Shown one piece after another: positions 18,738 through 28,154 of a stretch of DNA of 28,154 nucleotides. The notes below the pieces were generated by a model. It did no database searches. It was not told where the DNA came from and worked only from the letters and a program-made list of their open reading frames with translations. Each line of letters begins with the position of its first letter. The stretch's first letter is position 1. The DNA is taken from contig JAUCBJ010007131.1 of the NCBI GenBank assembly GCA_032718475.1, forward strand, positions 1 to 28,154. Reading direction: 5' to 3'. Made by a program: the position numbers and the translations under genes. Source of the stretch: Nemertoderma westbladi. Its lineage: Eukaryota > Xenacoelomorpha > Nemertodermatida > Nemertodermatidae.

Positions 18738-19012
18738 ATGGTAGATAAACTCACTGCAATGGTGGGAAATGAACTCGCCGCAATGATGGGAGATAAACTC
18801 GCTGCCACAACAGGAAATAAACTAGCTGCAATGGTGGGAGATAAACTCGATGCAATGGTGGGAGATAAACTCGATGCAACTGTGGGAAATAAACTCGCCG
18901 CAATGATGGGAGATAAACTCGCTGCCACAACAGGAAATAAACTAGCTGCAATGGCGGGAAATAAACTCTCCGCAATGACGGGAGATAAACTCACTGCCAC
19001 GACGAGGTTTTC
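18738..19012 (+). repeat. 24-bp minisatellite with a 120-bp higher-order copy
   Basis: About 12 units of 24 bp encode octapeptides like AMMGDKLA or ATTGNKLA in one + frame (94 codons, 18738-19022). The 60 bp at 18775-18834 recurs at 18895-18954, exactly 120 bp later and almost unchanged, showing that a five-unit block was duplicated. All frames stay open because 24 is a multiple of three. Translation is not supported by any flanking gene. Confidence 0.9.
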
Positions 19013-19026
19013 TATGGATTGAGTCT

Positions 19027-19257
19027 CTATGGACCGTCTCTATGGATTGAGTCGAATGCTTTCTTGAAGTCCACAAAAGTCAGGATAGTGGGGAAATTCT
19101 TTGACTGAATTCCCTCAATCAGTCTCCGTAGCGCAAGTATCTGAGCTATTGTTGATCTATTTGGTAGAAATACGTTTTTGCTCTTACGCAGCAGTTTCTC
19201 TATGTGAGGCCTAATTCTATATATAATCATCTTGTTGTATATTTTGGCAGCTACCAC
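19027..19257 (-). pseudogene. LINE reverse transcriptase relic, fingers to motif A
   Basis: The minus-strand frame carries IYNKMIIYRIRPHIE, FLPNRSTIAQILALRRLIEG and TFVDFKKAFDSIHRD. These are RT fingers motifs and motif A with its catalytic D of F-x-D-x-x-KAFD. The relic ends right after motif A, next to the 24-bp minisatellite. The rest of the RT is missing here. It is of the same general RT type as the relic at 20500-21410 but on the opposite strand. Confidence 0.85.
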
Positions 19258-19330
19258 AAGCAGACATATCCAACAATATATAATGTAAATAGGACAATAT
19301 GATAATGCTCTCCATAGCGAAAAATATCAA

Positions 19331-19418
19331 CTGGACCTATTGGGGCTCGAACCCGGTACCTAGGTTTCAAACTTCTGGTTATCATCATCCGGGTGAGTGT
19401 ACTGAGCTACCAGGCCAG
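19331..19418 (-). repeat. tRNA-derived SINE head
   Basis: Read on the minus strand, TGGTAGCTCAGT (A-box type, near 19413-19402) is followed about 50 bp later by GGTTCGAGCCCC (B box, 19353-19342). The ends TGGCC and GGTCCA allow only weak acceptor pairing. This spacing is typical of tRNA-derived SINEs or tRNA pseudogenes. No tail is clearly delimited. Confidence 0.6.
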
Positions 19419-19897
19419 ATGAATATTTCGCTACATTGTACAGCTGTTGGGTGCAACCTTCACCCACGTCAAACCTTCACCCGGGGGGGGGGGGGGAAAC
19501 CTTCTCAAAGACTGATAGCAACATCTTAAGTTGTTCACTGTCGGACTTTTTTACCCATTCATTCAATGGGACAAATTGCTCTCGATACTGAGGAGACAGA
19601 GACCAATTTCCGGTTGCACAAATTGCTTTATAGCACTCACCCAAGTCTTCTCAATACAAAACACTGATGTGATTGTAAAGCTGACATAAATTTAAAGAGC
19701 GCTTCCCAACAATTTGTTCCCGAATATGTTTGTTTCTGCCCTCGCTAATTGAAGAATGAATTGTCACAAGCAATGCTAGCATTGATTCTAACAGATTTAA
19801 TGCAGTATTTATTCTGTTTTTCAACTTTCTTCTTTCTTAAAAAACCAATCCCAATGAGCATTTAACTCTAATAACAACCATCACTCATTCACATTCC

Positions 19898-20470
19898 CTA
19901 CAGCCTGATTCTACTCAACAAGATTTCAGATAGAACTAGAGCAAACATAACTCGTAGGATAATGTCCCGTTTCATTGGGTCAACATGAAGCTTATCCATC
20001 TTCCCAACACAATTTTCTGTGATATATGTATAAATAACATAACAAGAACTTAGCATTAAAAAAGCGACTAACACCATCACAAATTGCATTATCATCAACA
20101 ACTATCGCTATATTCGCAGCTGATAATGAAGGGAAGGAAATAGCTAAGGTTGAAGAAAAATGTTCAAAAGCCAATGTTGTGGACTTTATATGAACATATA
20201 CAGGTCCCAAAATACTAGAATGTGAGTTTGTCTTCTGATTCAGAAACCACGGAGCTTGTAAACTAAATAAAGTTAACAAAAAATAAGCTCCAATATTGTA
20301 GGTTTTGTCAATTTGTAGAACAGAACCAGATCGCAAAGATGCAAATTCCATCAATATAACACCGTTTTCATCTGCTAAAACAATGAATAAACCTTGCTGA
20401 GTATAACCTGTTGATCTGATTACTTTACCTTATCAGTTTGCATCCACATAAGATTGTTCAACATCTCATC
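19898..20470 (-). pseudogene. Decayed DDE-type transposase fragment (possibly MULE-like)
   Basis: On the minus strand one frame reads GYTQQGLFIVLADENGV, then GSVLQIDKTYNIGAYF, HSSILGPVYVHIKST and NIAIVVDDNAICDGVSRFF. The layout (D-K-T-[YF]-N-[LI]-G, then GP...H, then a D-containing strand, then a C..H-like region) resembles a transposase family with a DDE-type core that I recall from cnidarian and other invertebrate genomes. After about 20050 the continuation (ENCVGKMDKLHVDPMKRDII) lies in another frame, and upstream near 20430 another shift is needed. It is a relic with at least two frameshifts. Family naming is from memory of similar sequences and is uncertain. Confidence 0.5.
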
Positions 20471-20499
20471 CTGAAAGCCTGTAAGACCTCGTTAATTCT

Positions 20500-21450
20500 T
20501 GTCATTAATGAATTTATTTATATCGTAAACAATACCATGATTCGGTACCAATGATGATGGGGTGATGATAACTCCACCTACTGGCTCCAGAAGTCGAGGA
20601 AATCCTGCCAAGTACCTAACTGATCTAGACTTTGCTGATGACTTAGGAGTACTCTCAGAATCATTAGAGGGAGCCCAGCGGCTCCTCAGCTCATTAGAAC
20701 ATGCTGCTTCTAGTGTTGGTCTTTTTATTAACTCCAGAAAGACCAAAATTCTGACAGTTAACTTTGAAAGTCCTCAGCAAGTCTCTGATCGGATGAGCAT
20801 AAGCTCAAAGGATGGTATGCTTGAGCATGTGGACGACTTCTGTTACCTGGGATCATGGATCCGGAAGTCAGGTGAGGACCTTCGAATACGTAAGGGAAAG
20901 GCATGGGCAGCCTTGAATAGGCTTTCCAGGATTTGGAAGTCACCTAGAATTAATCGGAAACTTAAGGTCCGATTATTTAGAGCAGCAGTAGTTCCAGTAC
21001 TCCTCTACGGGAGTCCATGCTGGGCTCTAACTGCTGAGGACACTAAATCTCTGGATGGCACATTCACAAGAATGCTACGCCGGGTACATTGTGTCAAGTA
21101 CAATGCACACATCTCCAACCAGACACTATATAACATTGGAGGTGTCTCATTGGTTCCCCCAAGCTTGACACTAGAACAAAATCGCCTCCGCTTTGCAGGA
21201 CATTGCTTTCGCCGTGAGGACCAGCCAGTGCATAATCTTGTACTTTGGCAGCCTCATGGAGTGAATAAGCATGGTGGACAGCCCATGACTTTCTTGAGAC
21301 GCATCTTAAAGGACACTGGCCTTAAAGATGCGGATGATCTAGCAAATGTCATGGGTGATAGGGAGTTGTGGCGGCGCAATTTTGTTGACAAGCCGGCACA
21401 GCATTCTTAAAAATGCAGCTGCAATGCAGCATGCCGATCCTAGTAGTAGT
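20500..21450 (+). pseudogene. LINE reverse transcriptase, 3' half and element 3' end
   Basis: The long frame 20562-21410 starts at AKYLTDLDFADD (motif C, FADD at residues 24-27 from the ATG at 20562). It continues through the thumb (FCYLGSWIRKSGEDLRIRKG) and a conserved C-terminal region (VLLYGSPCWALT, DGTFTRMLRRV, RLRFAGHCFRREDQPVH). A TAA follows at 21408-21410. Upstream to about 20500 another frame gives VINEFIYIVNNTMIRY, consistent with the RT segment between motifs B and C after a frameshift near 20550. The element ends with GATCCTAGTAGTAG, a microsatellite-like tail shared by the copy at 26642. RT motifs 0-B and any endonuclease are absent. No nuclease domain is C-terminal, so it is a different LINE type from 1-3686. 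Confidence 0.85.
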
Positions 21451-21604
21451 ATGATTCGGTATCTCATATTGATGGTCCTGATAAATTGTGTTGGGGTTTC
21501 TTACGTCTTACCACCCTTTAATTCTTTATCAATGATGTCTCAGGTAATTTTAGCTCTTCGTTGACGTGGATGAACTAAATGTCCCTTTCAATTTATTGTA
21601 GGAA

Positions 21605-21880
21605 TCATTTGTAGCCCGCTTCCACACTTCTGTCAGTCTCCCCACCCCATTTATAATCCAACACAATGAGATCAGGATCTAAAGTAAACGGAAGGTTGCC
21701 AATAGTAAGCGCAACACCCCAAATTTTCCTTGTGAACAGACTATTGCTTGGATGCTGATAGTAAACTCTGAAAATTTCAATGACACACTCATCAGTCTCG
21801 ATCTCGACATCTGCAGAAGTCCCAGTACTGGTAGATCCAGCGCTGCCTGATATAAATTCCATCGTCCAGTTGTTACCCAC
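21605..21880 (-). CDS. Unidentified protein-like frame (possible exon or relic)
   Basis: A 91-codon minus-strand frame reads MEFISGSAGSTSTGTSADVE and later IWGVALTIGNLPFTLDPDLI, ending in TGA. Composition is balanced and unlike a random AT-rich frame. Just upstream another frame gives GEAFTVTPTALF, so the open region may extend with a frameshift, or this may be a terminal exon (TGATGTGTAG precedes it). I recognise no family. It is adjacent to no repeat family that I can identify. Confidence 0.3.
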   Translation of the reverse strand: MGNNWTMEFISGSAGSTSTGTSADVEIETDECVIEIFRVYYQHPSNSLFTRKIWGVALTIGNLPFTLDPDLIVLDYKWGGETDRSVEAGYK

Positions 21881-22097
21881 CTACACATCAAAATAGAGCT
21901 GTAGGTGTCACAGTGAAGGCTTCTCCCTCAAAATTTGACCAGATTTATTTGGATAGTTGACGAGATAGTTGTTTTTGGTGCTGCTCGTCCGAACCCATGG
22001 CCATTGGTCTGTCTCTGTGTCTCTTGAAAAAGACAAATGAAAACAGACCGTACACGGTGATAATTAAGTTAATATTTAATTTACAAGATGGTAATGC

Positions 22098-22832
22098 TGA
22101 AAAATATCGAGACTTGAAAAATAACGAGAGTAAAAATATCGAGAGTAAAAATATCAAGAGTAAAAATATTGAGTGTTGTAAAATATCGAGAGTAATAATA
22201 ACGAGTGTTGAAAAATATCGAGAGTAAAAATGTCGAGTGTTGAAAAATATCGAGAGTAAACATATTTTGCATTTTGCGTGAGCATTTTATTTAGAATTAG
22301 GGGACAATATTGCAGTGCATGGGTTACAACAGTGCAAGTGCCAATAAATGGCATTAATACACCTTGGGTACACATTTAACAGATTTATTATACTAGCTAG
22401 TTTTTGCTATTTTTTTAATAAATATCTTAGAAGATGTGCTAGCTATCAATTTTGGTATATAATTTTGTTCTAGAACACATTTTTTAGTTCTAGATCAAAT
22501 TTAAAATTTTTTATACTAGCTAGTATTTTCTACTTCTTTTTATATATGTTATAGAACACGTGTAAGCTACAAATGTTGATAAATATTTCAAATTTTTTTG
22601 TTCTAGAACATTTTTAGGAAAAAAATTATCATACAACCCTTATTAAAAAAGTTGTTACTCTCAATGTTTTTACTCTCTATATTTGTACTCTCGATATTTT
22701 TAAACACTCGAATATTTTTACTCTCGATATTTTTTGAACTCGCGATATTATCGTTATTTTTCAACACTATATATTTTTACTCGCGTTATTTTTACTCTCG
22801 ATATTTTTTTTTCATGTCTCGATACTTTTCAA
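22098..22832. mobile_element. Foldback element with subrepeated arms
   Basis: The left arm (22098-22260) is a string of AAAAATATCGAGAGT-like units of 15-16 bp. The right arm (22656-22832) is the same units in reverse complement (ACTCTCGATATTTTT). The loop region contains a 123-133 bp direct duplication starting TACTAGCTAGT (22391, 22514) and including TTCTAGAACA (22468, 22601). Inverted arms made of short subrepeats are typical of foldback transposons. No transposase and no clear target duplication are seen, so an inverted microsatellite pair remains possible. Confidence 0.7.
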
Positions 22833-23616
22833 TATAACTGCAATTAATATAAATATGTATGAGAAGACAAATTATCAATATACCAATATTTATTATTATT
22901 ATTATTATTCTAGGCGAGTGTTTGTGATATCAGTTTTTGATCAGTGCGCAGTTTTTGATGCTATCCAGGACTGCCAGTTTGTGGTAATTGTAAGTCAGAA
23001 TTTAATTGTTCAGTAGGGACAGCGAATAACATTTATTGTAAGTTGATCCAACACTGTAGTATATATATACACTTCGGTCATTCAGAAGCAGGTTGTATTT
23101 CATTACATTGTGTTACATACATACATACAACTCGTTTGGACATTTATTTACTCGAAGCAGTAAACTTGCTGATGCACGAAATATTTCTATGGAGATGTCA
23201 TTGCACCGGAATATATCGAGTACTACCGAGCAATCCTCGCAACTGTTTCCGATAGTGTCTATCAACCAACACAATCGAGTTGAATATCCATTACATAACC
23301 GTAGTAAGACTGAATTATAAACTACAGCAGGAATCGCACAAAGTCTCCACAAGGTTGCAAGATCACTAGTATTTAGAAGCTTTGCATTCCAAACCAGTAC
23401 GATTGAATGTTTCTTATATCATATTTATCGATTTTATACACTAATTCATGATGGACTTGTTACTTCCAAATAACTTAAACCCCAGAAATTTGATTGTTTC
23501 TGAAGACGGAATACGGTTACCATTGATATTTAGAAAGAAATATATTTCAATATATGGGCTTACCAATCTATTTCAAATAAAATATATTATATTTATATAT
23601 AAATCATATGCATCTT
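22833..23616. other. AT-rich non-coding stretch; 3' flank of the transporter gene
   Basis: A TTA microsatellite lies at about 22889-22909 and a short CATA run at about 23118-23130. No gene or clear polyadenylation signal for the minus-strand transporter is resolved. Confidence 0.5.
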
Positions 23617-24981
23617 CTACAAACTACGTCGCCCATGTCTCACTGCTAACAGATACATGATAGTAAACGAGAATGTGATAATGATGCAGACAGCAGTGAC
23701 CACATAATTAAATGTTATTGGACCATAATATTCAATGAGAAACCCAGTAACCCATTGAAAGACAACCCCACCAATAGCAGATCCGCTATTTTGAAACATA
23801 AACATTATACTGGACATTTCTATGTACAGATTCATCCATCCCACAAGTAATGGTGACAGTGGGCTCTTTGATGCTGCAAAGAAATTACTTAAGACCCAAA
23901 AGGCGGTGGCATTATTATGAAAAACAGTAAGCCCAATAGAACTTGCCAGTAAAGTTGAGCAGGAAATGACAATTATCATGGAATATGAAACCCAAAAACT
24001 GAGTACAAATGTAATGCATCGAAATATTGTAAATGTAATCCAATAGGAAGCCAGTGCGACAGATGCTTCATTTTTACTGAAATGAAGTTGACTAGTTTCT
24101 AGGTAGGTAAATACATACTTCCCATATGCGCGTTCCCCCCCAACGACTCCAATGTAAAAGACAATAAAGTAAACAACCATCTGAATTCTGAAACACATGT
24201 CCCCAGGTGCGAGCAGGTCATGTCTGAAGACATCGAGTAAGTTAGTCTGTTGTTGGGATGAAGAATTGAAGGGTCCTGGTGTTCCGGTAAGATAAAAAGC
24301 AATAAAAACAAACGATAATACAATACATATGAGTCCAACTATTAAGTAGGGAACTTCAATACCCGGATGTGATATATCAGAATCAGTAGACCATGATAGG
24401 TGCTGGTTATCTACCTCCTTTATGTAGTAGTTGGAAAGGAGGACAACTAAGGAGCTTCCTAGGCCATATCCAGCATGCAAAAGACTAGTTAATCCTCCGG
24501 GGTTATTTCTCCACATTAGAACCATGCAAGGGCCACATCCTGTATTGATCAGTCCAGCTGCTTGACCTTTTATGTACATCAACAGAGCCAATACTGACAA
24601 ACTATTGGTCCAAGGCAGAAATATCGCCGATATCCCAGCCGACATTAACCCGATTGCAATACCAGCATCACGAAACTTTGTGAAACGATCAAAAAATATC
24701 CCCCCCATGATGCCTCCCAGAAACAGACCGAGGGACCTTGAACTCAAACTACGTCCTATCTCTTCATAGTTGGCACCAACTCTCTCTTGGAGGTCGGGAA
24801 GGGTAGGACCCACTATTTCAGCATACAAACCAAGACTTACATAAACTAGAAATAATGATACAGTCTTGACCAACCGAAACACAACTTGTGATCTTGTCAG
24901 AACTATTCTTCCCTCCAGAGTAGTAGATATATGGGTCAAGGAAACATCAAGTATTTGTTCTTCATCATTGCGCATTTTCAA
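23617..24981 (-). CDS. MFSD4B-like: MFSD4B/NaGLT1-like major facilitator sugar transporter
   Basis: A single uninterrupted frame of 454 codons starts at MKMRNDEEQ and ends in RHGRRSL. About 12 hydrophobic spans are visible. TM1 contains LVYVSLGLYAEIVGPTLPDL and TM2 GLFLGGIMGGIFFDRF; the G...G..FDR piece is the MFS loop 2-3 signature. A long loop with SSSQQQTNLL separates the halves at about residues 235-265. TM11 contains FQNSGSAIGGVVFQW. The order and the GPTLPDL segment match MFSD4A/B (sodium-dependent glucose transporter 1) proteins, which are of similar length, so it is probably a complete plasma-membrane sugar transporter. The intron-free frame could be a natural single-exon gene or an old retrocopy. 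The ATG sits in a purine-rich context following an A/T-rich leader. A broken partial duplicate lies at 16724-17210. Substrate and ion coupling are inferred from the family only. Confidence 0.88.
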   Translation of the reverse strand: MKMRNDEEQILDVSLTHISTTLEGRIVLTRSQVVFRLVKTVSLFLVYVSLGLYAEIVGPTLPDLQERVGANYEEIGRSLSSRSLGLFLGGIMGGIFFDRFTKFRDAGIAIGLMSAGISAIFLPWTNSLSVLALLMYIKGQAAGLINTGCGPCMVLMWRNNPGGLTSLLHAGYGLGSSLVVLLSNYYIKEVDNQHLSWSTDSDISHPGIEVPYLIVGLICIVLSFVFIAFYLTGTPGPFNSSSQQQTNLLDVFRHDLLAPGDMCFRIQMVVYFIVFYIGVVGGERAYGKYVFTYLETSQLHFSKNEASVALASYWITFTIFRCITFVLSFWVSYSMIIVISCSTLLASSIGLTVFHNNATAFWVLSNFFAASKSPLSPLLVGWMNLYIEMSSIMFMFQNSGSAIGGVVFQWVTGFLIEYYGPITFNYVVTAVCIIITFSFTIMYLLAVRHGRRSL

Positions 24982-25267
24982 AAAAAATATATAGTAGTAC
25001 TAATTATATAAGTTTTGGTTGGGCCTAAAAAGTCCATTAGATCATTAGCAAGACCCCATCCACAAATGGGGTTTAACATTAGATTCAGTGTAATTACCGA
25101 TGTAGGTAAATTTACTACAATAGATTGATTGTATTATTTCAAATAATAGTAATCAAATGATCAATAGCAATACAAACAAATAATTAATCTAATGAAACAA
25201 TCATCAATCTACAAAGCAAACATGCCTATTGTAATAAGATGTGTATACTGTATATGATAAAGATGAA
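24982..25267. other. 5' flank of the transporter gene
   Basis: AT-rich, no gene. On the minus strand CTTATATAATTA lies about 25-35 bp before the ATG, but it is too close to the start to be called a TATA box with confidence. Confidence 0.4.
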
Positions 25268-26430
25268 TTAGATACTGCTGGGCTGCTGGATGAGTACGAT
25301 TCCATCCAGCAAAGCACCCTGCAGGAAATCTCCAATGTCCAACTGGATGAATCCATATGGGCAAATCATGCTTGCCTGCACATTGTGGGGGTCTAATATA
25401 ATACTGACCTCAGTTGTGCAGCTCGCACCTTCGACCTTCCTGGCTTCCATAGCTGCCTGCTCTGGCCTTTCGTACTCCCTCTTTGAGTCTCTAGTGAATG
25501 CCCCCTTCCCCTCCTACAACCGTGCCCTTGCCACATGGTCCACAGCACCACCATCTGCAATGCCACAGTATCTGATGACTAAATGCACATCACAAATATC
25601 CGCCATGCCACGATCAGTGACATCACTGTCTTTCACATCACTGCCTAGGACACCACCATCGACTATCCAAACCATTCCAGCAGCCTGCATGTCCCCGGCC
25701 ACCAAACAGTGGGTCTACCGGGCCCCTGGCCATAAGGGAAGGCTTGCAGTCCTGGGGGAGTCGGAATCCCTTCCACCACCTAGGGTGGCTAAGCTGAACT
25801 CCATGAACCACCCTGCAGCAGGCCACTGACTCGATGCCATCCCTGTCAGCTCTCTGGGACTGAAGCTGACGAACTTACAGTTCCAGATATCCATCAGTAC
25901 TCGTGTTGTGTGTAAGCTGTCAGAATCACACAGCTGTGCTTGTTGTGGCAAGGATGTTGTGCCGGGTGGTCTCCAGAGCCTCTCCTACTTCCACACCAAT
26001 GTTAAATGACATTGTTCGCCAGGCACCAGGGTACTCACAAGCTGTGGTGTCACCACTGTGCTTGTGCCTCTAGGCTTGTGTAGAGTGGATGGGAAGCGAG
26101 AACGTTGTGTCAACCTGGTACCGTTGAGCCATGGGCAGTTCCTCGCATTGGATGTGTTGGTGGCAGATCCCCTCAGCCCAGACGCTATCTGCTGGAAGCC
26201 CAACAATTTTCTCTAAATCCAGAAGAACCTGTAACTTATTGACCAGGGCTACCTCTTCCACCCGGTAGCATACGAGACCCTAGGCTGCCCCACGGTCCTA
26301 ATACATCTGTGTTCCTAAAGGAGGTCGGGGACAGACTCCATTCTCACACCCAGCAGCCTCGATATCACATCTTCCTCTTGCAGAGGCTGGCCACCACCAT
26401 CCTGGTCGGCAATGCGGCCTCACCCAAACT
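25268..26430 (+). pseudogene. Decayed LINE pol, C-terminal part with dead nuclease
   Basis: The GC-rich block on the + strand keeps peptides in shifting frames. From about 25855 it reads LTNLQFQISISTRVV, KLSESHSCACCGKDV (zinc-finger cysteines), then LCRVDGKRERCVNLVPLSHG, FLALDVLVADPLSP and FHPVAYETLGC. This order (TNLQFQ, C..C zinc finger, DGKRPDG...W/LDV...D, then ET.G) matches the C-terminal zinc finger and restriction-like nuclease of a LINE group common in invertebrates. Stops and frameshifts are many, and the catalytic P-D after DGKR is replaced by E-R-C. The upstream part (25268-25850) is consistent with the preceding pol region but too decayed to assign. It is a different lineage from 1-3686. 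Confidence 0.65.
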
Positions 26431-26641
26431 ACAGTTACAACATGAAATTGTAATAAATCAATAATTCTTTCTCCAATAGTTATTTAATATTGAAAATTGG
26501 AAATTGAAAATATATTTATAATATTGTCAATAAATTATCAAACCTGGAACAGGATCAAGATAATATTGTCAATAACCTCATTACTACCTAATGAGCATAA
26601 CCCACATGCTAACTACTGCTGCAGTAAGAGATCCTTTCTTC
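26431..26641. other. Short AT-rich spacer
   Basis: Nothing recognised between the two LINE relics. Confidence 0.5.
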
Positions 26642-27047
26642 CTACTACTAGGATCGGCATGCTGCATTGCATTTTTAAGAATGCTGTTCCGGCTTGTCGA
26701 CAAAATTGCGCCGCCACAACTCCCTATCACCCATGACATTTGCTAGATCATCCGCATCTTCAAGGACAGTGTCCTTTAAGATGCGTCTCAAGAAAGTCAT
26801 GGATGGGCTGTCCACCCATGCTTATTCACTCCATGAGGCTGCCAAAGTACAAGATTGTGCACTGGTTGGTCCTCACAGCGAAAGCATTGTCCTGCAAAGC
26901 GGAGGCGATTTTGTTCTAGTGTCAAGCTTGGGGGGAACCAATGAGACACCTCCAATGTTATATAGATTGCAGATGTGTGCATTGTACGTGACACAATGAA
27001 CCCGGCGTAGCATTCTTGTGAATGTGCCATCCAGAGATTTGGTGTCC
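26642..27047 (-). pseudogene. 5'-truncated LINE copy, 3' terminal 400 bp
   Basis: This is the reverse complement of about 21040-21450, with small differences including a few indels that split the frame (DGTFTRMLRRVHCV, NRLRFAGQCFRCEDQPVHNL, then the C-terminal part). It starts abruptly near 27047 and ends at the same GATCCTAGTAGTAG tail. Truncation at the 5' end with an intact 3' end is the usual outcome of target-primed reverse transcription. Confidence 0.9.
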
Positions 27048-28154
27048 TTCTTTCTTCCGCTCACTGCTCATTCAATGCAACAGAGATTGTTTTAAGTATT
27101 CGAGGTGGGTATATTGCTAACATATTGCATGAGATGGTATTATTTAACAATAACATTAAAAATATGGACAATATGTACAGTGGTACACAGAGTCATACAG
27201 GTCGATAACTTAACCATAAATGTATTATAATAATTATGTACTGTAAATATGTACAACTATTAGAAAATATATGATTATACTAAATTACTACAACTTTTCT
27301 CAAGCAGACCAGATGAGACTCTTTATTAGCTCAGGTTACTACTACTTATTTCTGAGAGAAAGTATTTTTACACCATTTTTATAATACAATCATGATTCAT
27401 GATCTCATAATCTAATGTTGTTTTCTATCTATTCATTTTACTACATGTTGTCACCATATGTGAATTAAATTAAATACAATTTGAAATTAAAATAGTTACA
27501 TTTATAAGTGATTCAAATTACTTCAGCCGCATTGAATCATTGTAACTTATTATTTTGTACAAGATTTTATCTTTGGCGGAATAATTGGTAATGATATTTA
27601 TGGTATTCATATCAACCATGTGTGTGCACGATTCAAGTACGTTTGATCTCCCTAACAAAAAAATTATTTATAATTTAAACAAACAGTAGATATTCAATTG
27701 CGGGGATCAGGCTCTTTTCATCCCAGAAGTATTATCATATATCTAGGTTAAGGTGAATTCATCTGGGTTATTGAATCAGAAACCCTGCTCCCCCATGCTG
27801 CATAAAGGTGGTGCCATCTGTGGCTGCATAGACCCTCTTACAATGGGAATAACCTGGTCTATTAATTAGGACCCCCTTAGCCCTGGGTTAAGGACCTGCT
27901 ATACTCGGCAGCAGCAGCGAAACTGACGAAAGATATGAGTTTAGTTGATAGTATTTCATAAAGTAGTACCAAATTAAGGTTGACTACAAAAAAAATAAAT
28001 ATCATAATATTTAGCATAAAGTTAGAATAGATGTCCAGAAAAAAATGGATTTTAGGCATGAATATTCTACAACATTGCACATTATTCATCAAAATTACGA
28101 CTTTCATTTATTTATTGTTTATTAAAAGCACAATGTTAATATTTTGTTGGGACA
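27048..28154. other. AT-rich non-coding stretch to the window end
   Basis: No gene is supported. Between about 27700 and 27900 composition is more balanced. The minus strand there reads RVYAATDGTTFMQHGGAGFL in one frame, faintly like the start of an RNase H domain, but stops surround it. Confidence 0.45.

Noticed and set aside
27760-27900. RNase H-like peptide on the minus strand
   Set aside because: A short stretch (TDGTTFMQHGGAG) is suggestive, but stops on both sides and no other motif supports it.

Overview
The window is metazoan nuclear DNA: an AT-rich, gene-poor intergenic background crowded with retroelement relics, tRNA-derived repeats, foldback elements and minisatellites. There is no bacterial-style gene packing, and the one convincing host gene encodes an animal-type 12-span sugar transporter of the MFSD4B/NaGLT1 kind. 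The mix of a restriction-endonuclease-type LINE, a BEL/Pao-like gag, non-LTR reverse transcriptases resembling those I recall from cnidarians and sponges, and an apparently intronless transporter suggests a marine invertebrate, probably an early-branching animal. The species cannot be fixed from the sequence.

Layout. 1-3686: the 3' part of a GC-rich non-LTR retrotransposon on the + strand. It has a 30-bp in-frame tandem repeat (21 units from the left edge), an RT domain with YADD, a zinc finger, a PD-(D/E)XK nuclease and an A26 tail. One frameshift near 1595 breaks it. 3687-3931 is a GTACNN hexamer satellite. 3932-7038 is AT-rich and non-coding, with a tandem palindrome array (5396-5499) and a foldback (6763-6811).

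7039-13432 is a complete, young LTR retroelement. Two LTRs of 541 and 543 bp differ at six single bases plus one 2-bp complex change, and a TTATT target duplication flanks them. Inside is a gag-like protein (broken at G-runs) ending in BEL/Pao-type zinc knuckles. No protease, RT, RNase H or integrase is present. Where pol should be lies 1.6 kb of C-poor, GTTAG-rich DNA studded with short hairpins, then a perfect 11-bp hairpin touching the polypurine tract. This is a gag-only, trans-dependent element and is the most interesting object here.

13433-19420 is non-coding DNA holding a tRNA-like relic, a 16-bp minisatellite, a perfect 13-bp hairpin, one possible orphan exon, a shredded pseudogene of the downstream transporter, a TIR-flanked non-autonomous DNA transposon, a 24-bp minisatellite, an RT relic and a tRNA-like SINE head. 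19898-21450 juxtaposes a decayed DDE-type transposase (minus) and the 3' half of a LINE RT (plus). 22098-22832 is a foldback element.

23617-24981 (minus) is the transporter gene. 25268-26430 is a decayed LINE pol of a second restriction-endonuclease type. 26642-27047 is a 5'-truncated inverted copy of the LINE at 21040-21450, so the transporter sits between inverted LINE ends. Apart from the transporter and the possible exons, everything recognisable is selfish DNA; the genes do not form a pathway.
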